Assembly (NCBI GenBank): GCA_964540905.1
Contig: CAZIOS010000003.1
Coordinates: forward strand, 81,316 to 145,315
DNA from: VAYN01 sp964540905
Lineage (GTDB): Bacteria > Actinomycetota > Thermoleophilia > Solirubrobacterales > 70-9
DNA length: 64,000 nucleotides
Reading direction: 5' to 3'
The notes under the pieces are model-generated. The model searched no databases. It saw nothing but the letters and a program-made list of their open reading frames with translations, and was not told the DNA's origin. Of this stretch, positions 36,888 to 47,274 are shown piece by piece (the stretch's first letter is position 1; the number at the start of each line of letters is the position of its first letter). A program made the translations under genes and the position numbers.

Positions 36888-37439
36888 ATGTTCCAATCGG
36901 CTCGCAACAAATTCCAGGCGGTGGCGATGATCGGCGTCGCCGCGGCGCTGGCGATCGGCGGCGTCGCCGCCGCGCAGAACGACCCGGGGAGCGGCTCCCA
37001 GGGCAACCAGGGCTCCGGCCACCCGGCCGGCCCGCCGCCGCTCCCACTGCCGACGCAGGGCCTGACCTACGCTCAGTTCCACGTCCAGAAAAACGGGCAG
37101 GAGCAGACGATCAGGGTCGACCAGGGCAAGATCGTGACGGTCAGCGACAGCTCGATCACGCTCTCCGAGAACGACGGCAGCGAAGTCACGATCCCGGTCG
37201 ACGACAGCACCCAGGTGATGGGCAAGCCGGGGACGGAAACGAAGGTCGCCGAGCTCTCGGCCGGCCAGCAGGTCCTGGTCTGCGCACCCGAAGGCGGCAG
37301 CGCCAAGACGATCATCGTGCTGCCGAAGAAAGGCCAGCAGGGCGGCTCCGGCCAGCAGGGCGGTCCCCCGCAGGGTGGTGGCCAGGGCGGCCAGCTTCCA
37401 CCCCCTCCGGGCGGCTCGGGTCCCGGCGGCAGCGAATGA
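36888..37439 (+). CDS. Secreted DUF5666-like protein with Pro/Gly/Gln tail
   Basis: A strong CCAGGAGG precedes ATG 36888. 183 residues: a signal peptide (AVAMIGVAAALAIGGVAAAQ), a Gly/Ser/Pro linker, one small beta domain (IRVDQGKIVTVSDSSITLSE, VTIPVDDSTQVMG, LSAGQQVLVCAPEGG) resembling DUF5666, then a low-complexity tail rich in GGQ and PPP. It lies 12 bp before a response regulator and sensor kinase and may be their partner or target. Function unknown. Confidence 0.78.
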   Translation: MFQSARNKFQAVAMIGVAAALAIGGVAAAQNDPGSGSQGNQGSGHPAGPPPLPLPTQGLTYAQFHVQKNGQEQTIRVDQGKIVTVSDSSITLSENDGSEVTIPVDDSTQVMGKPGTETKVAELSAGQQVLVCAPEGGSAKTIIVLPKKGQQGGSGQQGGPPQGGGQGGQLPPPPGGSGPGGSE

Positions 37440-37451
37440 GAAGCTAGGCCG

Positions 37452-38129
37452 ATGAAGGGAGCCATCCTCGTCGTCGAGGACGAGCAGGCGATCGCCGAGC
37501 TGGTGCGCGCCTACCTGCGGCGGGATGGCTTCGACGTGGTCTGGGCGCGCAGCGGCGAGCAGGCGCTCGAAGAGCTGAGCCGGCACCCGGTGCGGCTGGT
37601 GGTGCTCGACATCGGGCTCCCCGGCATCGACGGCTTCGAGGTCTGCCGCCGCCTGCGCTCCCGGACCGGCGTCCCGATCCTGATCCTCAGCGCCCGCGAC
37701 GAGGAGGTCGACCGGGTCGCCGGGCTGGAAGCGGGGGCCGACGACTACGTCACCAAGCCGTTCTCCCCGCGCGAGCTGGTGGCGCGGGTGAAGGCGATCC
37801 TGCGCCGCGCCGGCGCCGCCGGGGCGGGTGCGGTCGACGCCGCCGCCCTCGCCCTCGGCGACGTCGCCCTCGACCGCGCCGCGCGCACGGTCACCGTCGC
37901 CGGCAAGCCGGTCGAGCTGACCTCGCGCGAGTTCGACCTGCTGGCGGCGCTGCTCGCCCATCCGGGCGTGGTGCTCAGCCGCGACCGCCTGCTGGAGCTG
38001 GTCTGGCAGGGCGAGTTCGCCGGCGGCACCCGCACCGTCGACGTCCACGTCGCCCAGCTGCGGGGCAAGCTCGGCCGCCCCGAGTTCGTCGAGACGGTGC
38101 GGGGAGCCGGCTACAAGGTCTCGCCCTGA
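37452..38129 (+). CDS. OmpR/PhoB-family response regulator
   Basis: 225 residues: receiver domain with ILVVEDEQAIAE, phospho-acceptor Asp53 in LVVLDIGLPG and Lys in DDYVTKPFSP, then a winged helix (ELTSREFDLLAALLAHPGVV, GTRTVDVHVAQLRGKLG, VRGAGYKVSP). It shares one base with the sensor kinase start (TGATG), so the two are coupled. It probably regulates envelope genes, including the upstream DUF5666 gene, but no binding site was identified. Confidence 0.93.
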   Translation: MKGAILVVEDEQAIAELVRAYLRRDGFDVVWARSGEQALEELSRHPVRLVVLDIGLPGIDGFEVCRRLRSRTGVPILILSARDEEVDRVAGLEAGADDYVTKPFSPRELVARVKAILRRAGAAGAGAVDAAALALGDVALDRAARTVTVAGKPVELTSREFDLLAALLAHPGVVLSRDRLLELVWQGEFAGGTRTVDVHVAQLRGKLGRPEFVETVRGAGYKVSP

Positions 38130-39562
38130 TGCGCTCGCTGCGGACGCGGCTCTTCGTCGCCATCCTCGGCACGGTGCTGATCGCCGTCGGCGCCTCGCTG
38201 GCGCTGGGGGTGGTGCTGACCAAGAGCGCCGTGCGGGAGACGATCCGCAACGACGTCGAGGGCCAGGCCGAAGCGGTGGCGGCGCAGGTCGCGCGGCTGC
38301 GCCCGGCGAGCGCCCGGCGCCTGGGAGGTCGAGCTGGGCTGCCCCCGGCCGGGGCCGCTCGCGGCGCCCCGCCTGGTGCGCCGCCGCCTCCTCCGGGCGC
38401 TGTCCCCTCCGGCCAACGCGGTCCCCCAGGCGCCGCGCGACCCCCCGGCGGGCTGCCCGCGGCGCCGGCGCAGGGGCCGCAGCCGGTCGCGGTGCTGAGC
38501 CTGAGTGCCGCCGCCCGTGAGCTGCCGGCGGGCGCCGCCGCGCAGCTGCGCCAGACCGGCGCCGCCGACGGTAGCGCCGAGATCGATGGCCGCAGTCAGA
38601 TCTACGCGGCCCGCCGCGCCGGCCGCTCGGTGGTCCTGGTCACCCGCCCGGACGTCGTCTCCGGCGACGACTTCCGCCGCTACCTCTCGGCCCTGCTGAT
38701 CGCCAGCGGCGCCGCGGCGCTGCTCGCCGCCGCCGCGGCGGCGTTGCTGGCGCGGCGGCTGACGCAGCCGCTGCGGCGGCTCGGCCAGGCGGCCGGCGAG
38801 CTGGCGGCGGGGCGCCGCCCGCAGCCGGTGCCGCGCGGTGGCACCGAGGAGCTCGACGAGCTGGCCGTCGCCTTCAACGGGATGGCGGAGCAGCTGGCGC
38901 TGGCCCGCGACGCCGAGCGGGCGGTGCTGCTCTCGGTCTCCCACGACCTGCGCACGCCGCTGACCTCGATCCGCGGCTACGCCGAGGGGATCGAGGACGG
39001 CACCGTTGAGCCGCGCCAGGCGGCGGCGGTGGTAGGCCGCGAGGCGGCGCGGCTGGAGCGGCTGGTCGGCGACCTGCTGGCGCTGGCGCGGCTGCGGCAG
39101 GGGGTGCTGGAGGTCGAGCGCGAGCCGGTCGACCTGGCGGCGGTCGCCCGCGAGGCCGAGGAACGGCTGCGACCGCGCGCCCATGAGGCCGGGGTCGAGG
39201 TCCGCGTGCAGGGCGGAGCGGCGCCGGCCAGCGCCGACCACGGCCGCGCCCTGCAGGTCGTCTCCAATCTGCTCGACAACGCGATCCGGGTCAGCCCCCG
39301 TGGCGCCGCGGTCACGATCGCGGTCGCCCCCGGGGAGGTCCGCGTCGCCGACCGCGGCCCCGGCATCCCGGCGGAGGAGATCCCGCGCGCCTTCGAGCGC
39401 TTCCACCTCCGCGCCGCCGCCGGCCACGGCTCGCCCGAGGGCGCCGGCCTCGGCCTGGCGATCGTCCGCGAGCTGACCGAGGCGATGGGCGGCAGCGCCA
39501 GCGTCGAGAACCTCCCCGACGGCGGCGCCCAGTTCACGATCAGGCTGCCGCCGCGCCCCTGA
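38129..39562 (+). CDS. Sensor histidine kinase
   Basis: 477 residues: membrane segment at about 8-32, a Pro/Gly/Ala-rich extracellular part (GAPPGAPPPPPGAVPSG), a second membrane span near 190-210, HAMP, HisKA with phospho-His272 (SVSHDLRTPLTSIRGY) and HATPase (SNLLDNAIRVSP, ADRGPGIPAEE, GAGLGLAIVRELTEAMGG). The extracellular low-complexity section is odd for a ligand sensor. It pairs with the response regulator before it. Palindromic repeat B1 starts immediately after its stop codon. Confidence 0.92.
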   Translation: MRSLRTRLFVAILGTVLIAVGASLALGVVLTKSAVRETIRNDVEGQAEAVAAQVARLRPASARRLGGRAGLPPAGAARGAPPGAPPPPPGAVPSGQRGPPGAARPPGGLPAAPAQGPQPVAVLSLSAAARELPAGAAAQLRQTGAADGSAEIDGRSQIYAARRAGRSVVLVTRPDVVSGDDFRRYLSALLIASGAAALLAAAAAALLARRLTQPLRRLGQAAGELAAGRRPQPVPRGGTEELDELAVAFNGMAEQLALARDAERAVLLSVSHDLRTPLTSIRGYAEGIEDGTVEPRQAAAVVGREAARLERLVGDLLALARLRQGVLEVEREPVDLAAVAREAEERLRPRAHEAGVEVRVQGGAAPASADHGRALQVVSNLLDNAIRVSPRGAAVTIAVAPGEVRVADRGPGIPAEEIPRAFERFHLRAAAGHGSPEGAGLGLAIVRELTEAMGGSASVENLPDGGAQFTIRLPPRP

Positions 39563-39605
39563 GCGTTCGCCCTTTGTCCTACATAACACGACAAAGGACG
39601 AACGC
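39563..39605. repeat. Palindromic repeat family B, copy 1
   Basis: 16-bp arms, GCGTTCGCCCTTTGTC (39563-39578) and GACAAAGGACGAACGC (39590-39605) with one mismatch, around CTACATAACAC. The same 43-bp layout is at 59189-59231. It starts on the base after the sensor kinase stop codon and has no U-run. Confidence 0.85.
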
Positions 39606-39716
39606 AACGGCTTGCAGGGGCGGCCCGAGACGGGGAATAGGGGCGACCGGCGCTACCCTGTCGCGACTCGATATCTCCGGCTGGCCCGCGTTCGTCCAGT
39701 TGCCACCAGCCCTCTC

Positions 39717-40676
39717 ATGACGGAAACGATCACTTCGGAACAACCGGCCGTGCCCTCTGAGCCCGGGCCAGCCGCCGCGGCTGCCGAGCAGGTGGTGCCG
39801 CGGCGCTCGCCGCTGCGGGCAGCGATCAAGACCGGCCGGCCGAAGGAGTGGATCAAAAACGTCTTCGTGTTCGCCGGGCTGCTGTTCTCCGGCAAGTTCA
39901 ACCAGTCCCACGACGTGCTCGAGGCGGTGCTCACCTTCATCGCCTTCTGCCTGATCTCCAGCGCCGGCTACTTCGTCAACGACCTGATCGACGTCGAGCT
40001 CGACCGCAACCACCCGAAGAAGAAGTTCCGCCCGCTCGCCGCCCGCGAGCTCTCCGAGAGCACCGCCAAGGCGATCGCCCCGTTCCTGGCGATAGCCGCG
40101 ATCGCGCTCGCCTTCGCCACCGTCAACTGGCAGGTCGGGCTGATGGTGGTCGGCTACGGGATCGCCCAGATGGCCTACAGCCTCGGCCTCAAGCAGGTCG
40201 TGATCATCGACGTGATGACCCTGGCCGGCCTCTTCATCCTCCGCGTCGCCGCCGGCGCCAGCGCCGTCGAAGCCCATGCCTCCGAGTGGCTGATCCTCTG
40301 CACCGGCATGCTCGCCGCCTTCCTCGGCTTCACCAAGCGCCGCCAGGAGGCGGTCTCCGAGCTGCACGAGGGCACCTCGACGCGGCCGGTGCTGGAGCAC
40401 TACTCGCTGCCCTTCCTCGACCAGATGGTCTCCTTGGTCACCACCGGCACCGTGCTCAGCTACGCGATCTACACCGTCAACTCGCCTCAGATCGGCAGCC
40501 AGATGATGCTGACGATCCCGCCCGTGGTCTACGGGATCTTCCGCTACCTGTACCTGATCTACGACCGCAACGACGACCGCTCGATGGCGGCGATCGTCGC
40601 CGGCGACCGCGGCATCCAGGCCGCCGGCGCCTGCTTCGCCCTGGTCGCCTTCCTGCTGCTCTACGTCTTCAACTAG
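39717..40676 (+). CDS. UbiA-family prenyl transferase, decaprenyl-phosphate phosphoribosyltransferase-like
   Basis: ATG 39717 gives 319 residues. After a Pro/Ala-rich leader, GRPKEWIKNVFVFAGLLFSG and FVNDLIDVELDRNHPKKKFR match the Asp-rich catalytic motif of 5-phospho-ribosyl transfer to decaprenyl phosphate (Rv3806c family), followed by membrane helices and a second motif DRNDDRSMA. In mycobacteria this makes the arabinan precursor; what polymer it serves here is unknown. A family B repeat lies 112 bp upstream. Confidence 0.85.
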   Translation: MTETITSEQPAVPSEPGPAAAAAEQVVPRRSPLRAAIKTGRPKEWIKNVFVFAGLLFSGKFNQSHDVLEAVLTFIAFCLISSAGYFVNDLIDVELDRNHPKKKFRPLAARELSESTAKAIAPFLAIAAIALAFATVNWQVGLMVVGYGIAQMAYSLGLKQVVIIDVMTLAGLFILRVAAGASAVEAHASEWLILCTGMLAAFLGFTKRRQEAVSELHEGTSTRPVLEHYSLPFLDQMVSLVTTGTVLSYAIYTVNSPQIGSQMMLTIPPVVYGIFRYLYLIYDRNDDRSMAAIVAGDRGIQAAGACFALVAFLLLYVFN

Positions 40677-40700
40677 GCGCGGAGCCAGCTGCGGAGCGGC

Positions 40701-41123
40701 TCAGAGCAGCTCCTGCTCGGGACCGCCTCCCTCCATCAGGTAGAAGCGCGCCCGGCCCAGCTCCTGGCCGTCGACCTGGACGACAGCGGCGTGGGGGCCA
40801 GAGGTCTCGAAGTTGGCGCTGGCGCCGATCGACATCACCAGGCGCTGCTCCTGGCCGGGCGGCATGCCCTCCGGGCGGCCGGTCTCGAAGTTGGCGGTCA
40901 GGCCCTCGCCGAGTTCGATCCCGTCCGGGTCCTGGATCGAGACGAAGAGCTCGTGCGACTGGTCGGTCTCGTGCCAGGCGATGTCGATGCCGAGCGAGAT
41001 GTGGAAGGCCCACTCGTGCGGCAGCTCCGGCAGCCGCAGGACGTTCCAGCCGCCGCCGTTGAGGTAGAGCTTGCCGTTGACGGCCTCGCTGTGGTCGGCG
41101 AGCAGGAGGAAGCCGAGGTTCAC
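40701..41123 (-). CDS. DUF6941-like conserved protein
   Basis: GTG 41123 overlaps the preceding stop (GTGA). 140 residues starting MNLGFLLLADHSEAVNGKLY, then LNGGGWNVLRLPELPHEW and a beta-sandwich-like remainder (VVQVDGQELGRARFYLMEG). The opening LADxxxxxxGKLYxxGGGW is typical of DUF6941 proteins, which have no known function. It is the third gene of a small overlapping operon (41802 to 40701). Confidence 0.68.
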   Translation of the reverse strand: MNLGFLLLADHSEAVNGKLYLNGGGWNVLRLPELPHEWAFHISLGIDIAWHETDQSHELFVSIQDPDGIELGEGLTANFETGRPEGMPPGQEQRLVMSIGASANFETSGPHAAVVQVDGQELGRARFYLMEGGGPEQELL

Positions 41124-41449
41124 TGGCTCTCGGGATATGGCACGACGGGGAGGTCGGAGAGCAGCTGCACCTTGCCGTTGCGGCTGAACTGGAGGTCGAC
41201 GGTCTCGTCCTTGCGATAGGTGCCGAACAGGCCCAGGTACATCGCCAGCCAGCGGCCGGTGCCCATCTTCTCCTTGACGATCGGGCGGGTGAAGGCGATC
41301 TCGCCGCCCTCGACGTCGTAGTCGGCGCCCTCGCTCTGCTCGACCCCGTTGATGAAGACCGTGAACGGCGCTTCGGCGCCGGCCGGCAGCTTCACCCGCT
41401 CGCCGGCGGCGTAGCTGCCCTTGGGGATCTCGGTGCTGGCCTCGGTCAT
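41120..41449 (-). CDS. Small conserved hypothetical protein
   Basis: 109 residues. ATG 41449 overlaps the previous stop (ATGA) and its own stop overlaps the next start (GTGA). The text AGERVKLPAGAEAPFTVFIN reads like a beta-strand carbohydrate-binding fold, and the later part RWLAMYLGLFGTYRKDETVD contains a hydrophobic patch. No family recognised. The tight overlaps with both neighbours suggest one complex or one pathway. Confidence 0.7.
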   Translation of the reverse strand: MTEASTEIPKGSYAAGERVKLPAGAEAPFTVFINGVEQSEGADYDVEGGEIAFTRPIVKEKMGTGRWLAMYLGLFGTYRKDETVDLQFSRNGKVQLLSDLPVVPYPESQ

Positions 41450-41802
41450 GGTTGCTCCGCTTCCAGAGTCTCGCGCACCAGGTCGAACGGCGTCTCGTGG
41501 CGGCTGGGGTCGAGCTCCTCGCGGCCGACGCCGCCGCGGAAGGGGACGAAGCTGCCGTCGCCGCGGACGTCGATGCCGGCGACCGGCTTGTGCAGCAGGC
41601 CGCGGCCGCTCAGCTGCAGGCGGGCGCGGACCTGGTCGGCCGGCGTGTAGGTCCCCAGCACCGCCGTCTTCGGCGGCGCGTCGGCGCGAATCTCCAGCGC
41701 CCGCTCGCGCATCGCCGCCACCGCCTCGCCGAGGTCGCCGAAGCCGCGCTGCTCGACCTCGGCGCCCCTGCGCACGGTCAGCTTCCAGTTGAGGCGGGAC
41801 AC
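41446..41802 (-). CDS. Small conserved hypothetical protein, first gene of the three-gene operon
   Basis: GTG 41802 (MSRLNWKLTVRRGAEVEQRG) gives 118 residues; a longer frame upstream looks non-coding. FGDLGEAVAAMRERALEIRA is helical and the rest beta-rich (YTPADQVRARLQLSGRG, GIDVRGDGSFVPFRGG). The last six residues ETLEAEQP overlap the next gene. It is divergent from the TetR gene at 41887 with 84 bp between, so the TetR may control it. Function unknown. Confidence 0.7.
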   Translation of the reverse strand: MSRLNWKLTVRRGAEVEQRGFGDLGEAVAAMRERALEIRADAPPKTAVLGTYTPADQVRARLQLSGRGLLHKPVAGIDVRGDGSFVPFRGGVGREELDPSRHETPFDLVRETLEAEQP

Positions 41803-41886
41803 GGCGCCAAGGCTAGGGAAGTTGCTGTCCAACCTCATGTACCAGACTTGACGTAAGGCGCCGTTCATGAGTAAGCTCGCCGCCCC

Positions 41887-42522
41887 GTGGCAGGCGGCGA
41901 ACCCGGTTGGGCATATCCGGAATTGAAGGAGGCGGACGCCGAGCGCGAGCGCCTGGTCTCGGCGTTCACCCGGGCCGCGGCCGAGCGTGGCTACCGCAAC
42001 CTCACGGTCGAGCAGGTCGCCCGTGACGCCGGCCTCGCGCCCGATCGGGTGGGGGCGCACTTCAGCAGCAAAGAGCAGGGGATGGTCGCCGCCCAGGACG
42101 TCTTCCTCAACGAGCTCTGGCTGGAGATCGTCGCCGCCTGCCAGGTGCCGGCGGATTGGCCGGCGAAGGTGCGCGCGGGCCTGCGCGGGGCGATCGCCTT
42201 CCTGGCCGAAGTCAGCACCCTGGCGCGCGCTTGCGCGATCGAAGCCGCCGCCGCCAGCGCCGCCGCCGCCGACCGCCAGTTCACGGCCCTCGAGCGGTTC
42301 GCCTTCCTGCTGCGCGACGGCCGCCGCCGCTACCCCCGCGCGGCGGCGCTGCCGGAGACCACCGAGCGGGTCCTGATCGGCGGCGTCGCCTCGATCATCT
42401 GCAGCTGCCTGCTCGCCGAGGATCCGGCCGCCCTTGTCGCCCTCGAACCGCAGCTGCTAGAGCTGCTCCTCACCCCGTACCTGGGTGAGGCCGAGGCACG
42501 CCAGGTCGCCTGGGCCCCCTGA
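41887..42522 (+). CDS. TetR family regulator
   Basis: GTG 41887 gives 211 residues: RLVSAFTRAAAERGYRNLTV, EQVARDAGLAPDRVGAHFSS and KEQGMVAA. The recognition helix DRVGAHF deviates from the common TFYxHF. It is divergent from the three small-gene operon (41802) and convergent, ten bp away, with the tandem TetR gene. The AGEAEARQ-type C-terminus LLELLLTPYLGEAEARQVAW resembles the TetR genes at 17-20 kb, so they form a family. Confidence 0.85.
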   Translation: MAGGEPGWAYPELKEADAERERLVSAFTRAAAERGYRNLTVEQVARDAGLAPDRVGAHFSSKEQGMVAAQDVFLNELWLEIVAACQVPADWPAKVRAGLRGAIAFLAEVSTLARACAIEAAAASAAAADRQFTALERFAFLLRDGRRRYPRAAALPETTERVLIGGVASIICSCLLAEDPAALVALEPQLLELLLTPYLGEAEARQVAWAP

Positions 42523-42532
42523 GCAAACGCCC

Positions 42533-43864
42533 TCAGGCGACGTCGAAGGGGGAGGCGGCGACGCGGACGATCTCGGGGGCCAGGTCCGGCAGCGAGCGGT
42601 GGCCGACGCTGACGATCTCGTGCTGGATCGTGGCCCAGATCCCGCTCGGGATCGCGATCATGAGCTCCTCCGGCACCGAGCCGGCGAAGGCGGGCGGGAT
42701 CGTCCCCGGGCGCAGGAAGGCGCCGAAGCTGTCGAGGACCCGGTCGGCCTGGTCGAGCGCGATCGGGCCGGCGGCGGGCAGCTCGAAGAAGGAGAGACGG
42801 GCGAAGAGCTCGTGCGCGGCGAAGTACTCGGTCAGGGCGCGAGCGCCGGCGCCGATCGCCTCGGGCCGGCTGCCCTCGGCGGCGAACGCCGCGCCGACGA
42901 AGCTCAGGACGCCGGTCGCGATCTCGTCGAAGGCGGCGAGGAGGGCGTCGCGAGTGTCCTCGAAGTGCTCGTAGAAGGTGGCGTTGGAGACCCCCGCTGT
43001 AGCCGAGATCGCCGGGATGCTGAGCGCCGCATAGCCTTCCTTGACCACCACCTGGGCGGCGGCTCTGATCATCCGCTCCCGCTGGCCCAGCTCCCGGCGG
43101 CTGCGCGGGCTGGCGGGGGACTCCTCCCAGGGGATGCCCTTCTCGCCCTCGCCCGCCGCGGCCGCGTCGCGCGGCGGCAGGGGCCGCCGCGCCACCTCCA
43201 TCGTCCGCTGCAGGGCGGCGCTGGGCGGCCGCTGGTAGCTCAGCGCCCAGTCGACCAGGGTTTCGGTCAGCCCCGGCAGCTCGTCGGCGCGGCCGGCGCG
43301 CAGGCGCCGGTAGACGGAGCCGCGGACTCCGGCGACGATCGCCCGCACGACCGTGTCGGAGACCTCGACCGGGCTGGGCGAGTGGTCGAAGCTCTGGCGG
43401 ATCATCGCCTCGAAGGCCTGGGTGCCGCGCTCGCGGTGCGCAACCCCGGCGCTGCCGAGGGTGAGCGAGTCGACCGCGGCCAACCGGGCGGCGCCGGGCT
43501 CCTCCTTCGCCAGGTCCATGAAGGTCGCCAGCGCCGCCAGCAGCCGCTCCCGGAAGTCGCCCGGCTGCCGGTAGGCGGCGCTGACCTGCTCGGTCACCTG
43601 GCGGATCACCTCGTCGAAGGTCGCCAGGAAGCAGTCCTCCTTGCCCTCGAAGTGCTGGTAGAAGGTCGACTTCGAGACCCCCGCCAGCCCGACCAGCTCC
43701 TTGATCGTCGTTCCTTCGAAGCCGTGCCTGGCCACCGCCTCGACCATCGCCAGCTCGAGCCGCGCCTTCTGGTGCTGGGCGACCTGCTCGGGGGGCATCC
43801 TGTGCGGGCCGCCCTTGAGGCGCGGGAAGAGAGGTTTGGAAGGAGGCAGGGACGACGCAGCCAT
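42533..43864 (-). CDS. Tandem fusion of two TetR regulators in one protein
   Basis: 443 residues from ATG 43864. Unit 1: KARLELAMVEAVARHGFEGT, AGVSKSTFYQHFEGKEDCF, then a ligand domain. Unit 2: ERMIRAAAQVVVKEGYAALS, AGVSNATFYEHFEDTRDALL, then a second ligand domain. A basic/acidic linker (RRPLPPRDAAAAGEGEKGIP) joins them. Usual TetR proteins are about 200 residues and dimerise; this chain holds two complete, non-identical units and may act as a built-in heterodimer. A palindrome next to its start is a candidate operator. Confidence 0.9.
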   Translation of the reverse strand: MAASSLPPSKPLFPRLKGGPHRMPPEQVAQHQKARLELAMVEAVARHGFEGTTIKELVGLAGVSKSTFYQHFEGKEDCFLATFDEVIRQVTEQVSAAYRQPGDFRERLLAALATFMDLAKEEPGAARLAAVDSLTLGSAGVAHRERGTQAFEAMIRQSFDHSPSPVEVSDTVVRAIVAGVRGSVYRRLRAGRADELPGLTETLVDWALSYQRPPSAALQRTMEVARRPLPPRDAAAAGEGEKGIPWEESPASPRSRRELGQRERMIRAAAQVVVKEGYAALSIPAISATAGVSNATFYEHFEDTRDALLAAFDEIATGVLSFVGAAFAAEGSRPEAIGAGARALTEYFAAHELFARLSFFELPAAGPIALDQADRVLDSFGAFLRPGTIPPAFAGSVPEELMIAIPSGIWATIQHEIVSVGHRSLPDLAPEIVRVAASPFDVA

Positions 43865-43871
43865 CTCCTAT

Positions 43872-43883
43872 CCACTCTAGTGG
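43872..43883. promoter_or_regulatory. Candidate TetR operator palindrome
   Basis: CCACT-CT-AGTGG at 43872-43883 lies 8 bp upstream of the ATG of the tandem TetR gene. Short palindromes at this spot are typical of TetR autoregulation, but with no second copy in view the call is tentative. Confidence 0.4.
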
Positions 43884-44192
43884 GAGCTTTGGTACGCCCT
43901 GGGTATCGGGGATTGGTTTTGCTTCTGGCTTCGATATCCATCCCAACCATCCCTTCAACGCGACATCCACCCTCGGTCCTCCTGCCGCGCTCGGTGGTGG
44001 CGCTGGCCGACGGCTGGAGCGGCGGCATCGTCCGCCAGCTAGGCGCTGGCTCCGCAGGCGCAGGCGGACCTCGGCAAGTCGATCGAGGGCGCCAGCCACT
44101 TCGAGATCAAGCCGCGTCAGCCCGCGCGATCGACGGGCTGACTTCACCCAACAGCGTCGAGTTTTCCGGTACCGCCTGAGGTCTGACGCCGC
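43884..44192 (+). pseudogene. 309-bp gap with possible remains of a coding sequence
   Basis: No intact gene. A frame from 44043 to 44141 reads ALAPQAQADLGKSIEGASHF then EIKPRQ before a stop, protein-like text with no start codon. A different frame just upstream reads VVALADGWSGGIVRQ. A frameshift within an old gene would join them. I do not recognise the protein. The stretch also holds the promoter side of the tandem TetR gene. Confidence 0.25.
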
Positions 44193-45542
<1,350 letters not shown>

Positions 45543-45597
45543 GCGGCGCTCATTCTGTCAGTTCGGACTGGCCGGCTGTTACCAGCCTGTCGCGGGC

Positions 45598-46527
<930 letters not shown>

Positions 46528-46557
46528 GCGGCGAACAGTATCCGTAGGATCGCCAGG

Positions 46558-47262
46558 ATGAATCGCAAGCTGCTGATCCCCTGCCTCGGCGCCCTCCTGG
46601 CGGTCGCCGTCGCGGTGCCGGCGCTGGGTGCCAGCAGCTCTGTGACGCCGACCGTCTCCGGCGACCTCGCGGTGCGGGCCCTCGCCAAGGCCCGCCTGGC
46701 GCTGCTGACCGCGCGCTCAGCGAAGAGCCAGTCGCGGGTCGCGGTGCGGACCGCGCAGGCGGCGACGAACACGGCGAACGAAGCGAAGAGCGCTGCAGCG
46801 ACGACTCAGGCGGCGCTCGACTCGACTCGGATCCAGTCAGGCTTCGCGGCGGGAACTGTCAGCACCGAATCGAGAAGCTATGTGCAGCTGCCTGGCGGTC
46901 CGAGCGTCTCGGTCAACGTTCCCCCGTCCGGATTGATCGAAGTTTGGGCCCAGGTTACGTTCGAAGAAAACGGTGGCGTGGGCCTGTTCGAGGACGGTCA
47001 GCTGGTTCCAGGCCAGACTCCCCATTGCGGACCCGGCGAAGAAGGGAGAGGACTGCTCGCCTCTTTCATTCCCGAAGGGATCACTCTCGCAACCCCTGGC
47101 TCCGACCTTGGCGCTTTCTGCGGCACCGATTCCCCACCCGCCGGAGTGCTTTTCCAGACCACTCCTGGACACCACACCTATGAACTTCGCTACGCATCGT
47201 GTGGCTGCACGCCGGAAGCCATCTTCTCCAAACGGCGCCTCTTCGTGGCCCCGCGCCTCTAG
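46558..47262 (+). CDS. Secreted protein with helical stalk and C-terminal beta domain
   Basis: ATG 46558 gives 234 residues: signal peptide (LLIPCLGALLAVAVAVPALG), a helical section of Ala/Thr/Lys repeats (RTAQAATNTANEAKSAAATT), then a beta domain (SYVQLPGGPSVSVNVPPSGL, LIEVWAQVTFEENGGVGLFE) with four cysteines (PHCGPGEE, AFCGTDS, CGCTPEA). It resembles trimeric C1q/TNF-like heads on a coiled-coil stalk, but that is only a fold guess. The second half is less GC-biased than neighbours. Confidence 0.72.
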   Translation: MNRKLLIPCLGALLAVAVAVPALGASSSVTPTVSGDLAVRALAKARLALLTARSAKSQSRVAVRTAQAATNTANEAKSAAATTQAALDSTRIQSGFAAGTVSTESRSYVQLPGGPSVSVNVPPSGLIEVWAQVTFEENGGVGLFEDGQLVPGQTPHCGPGEEGRGLLASFIPEGITLATPGSDLGAFCGTDSPPAGVLFQTTPGHHTYELRYASCGCTPEAIFSKRRLFVAPRL

Positions 47263-47274
47263 CGGCACTCTCTT

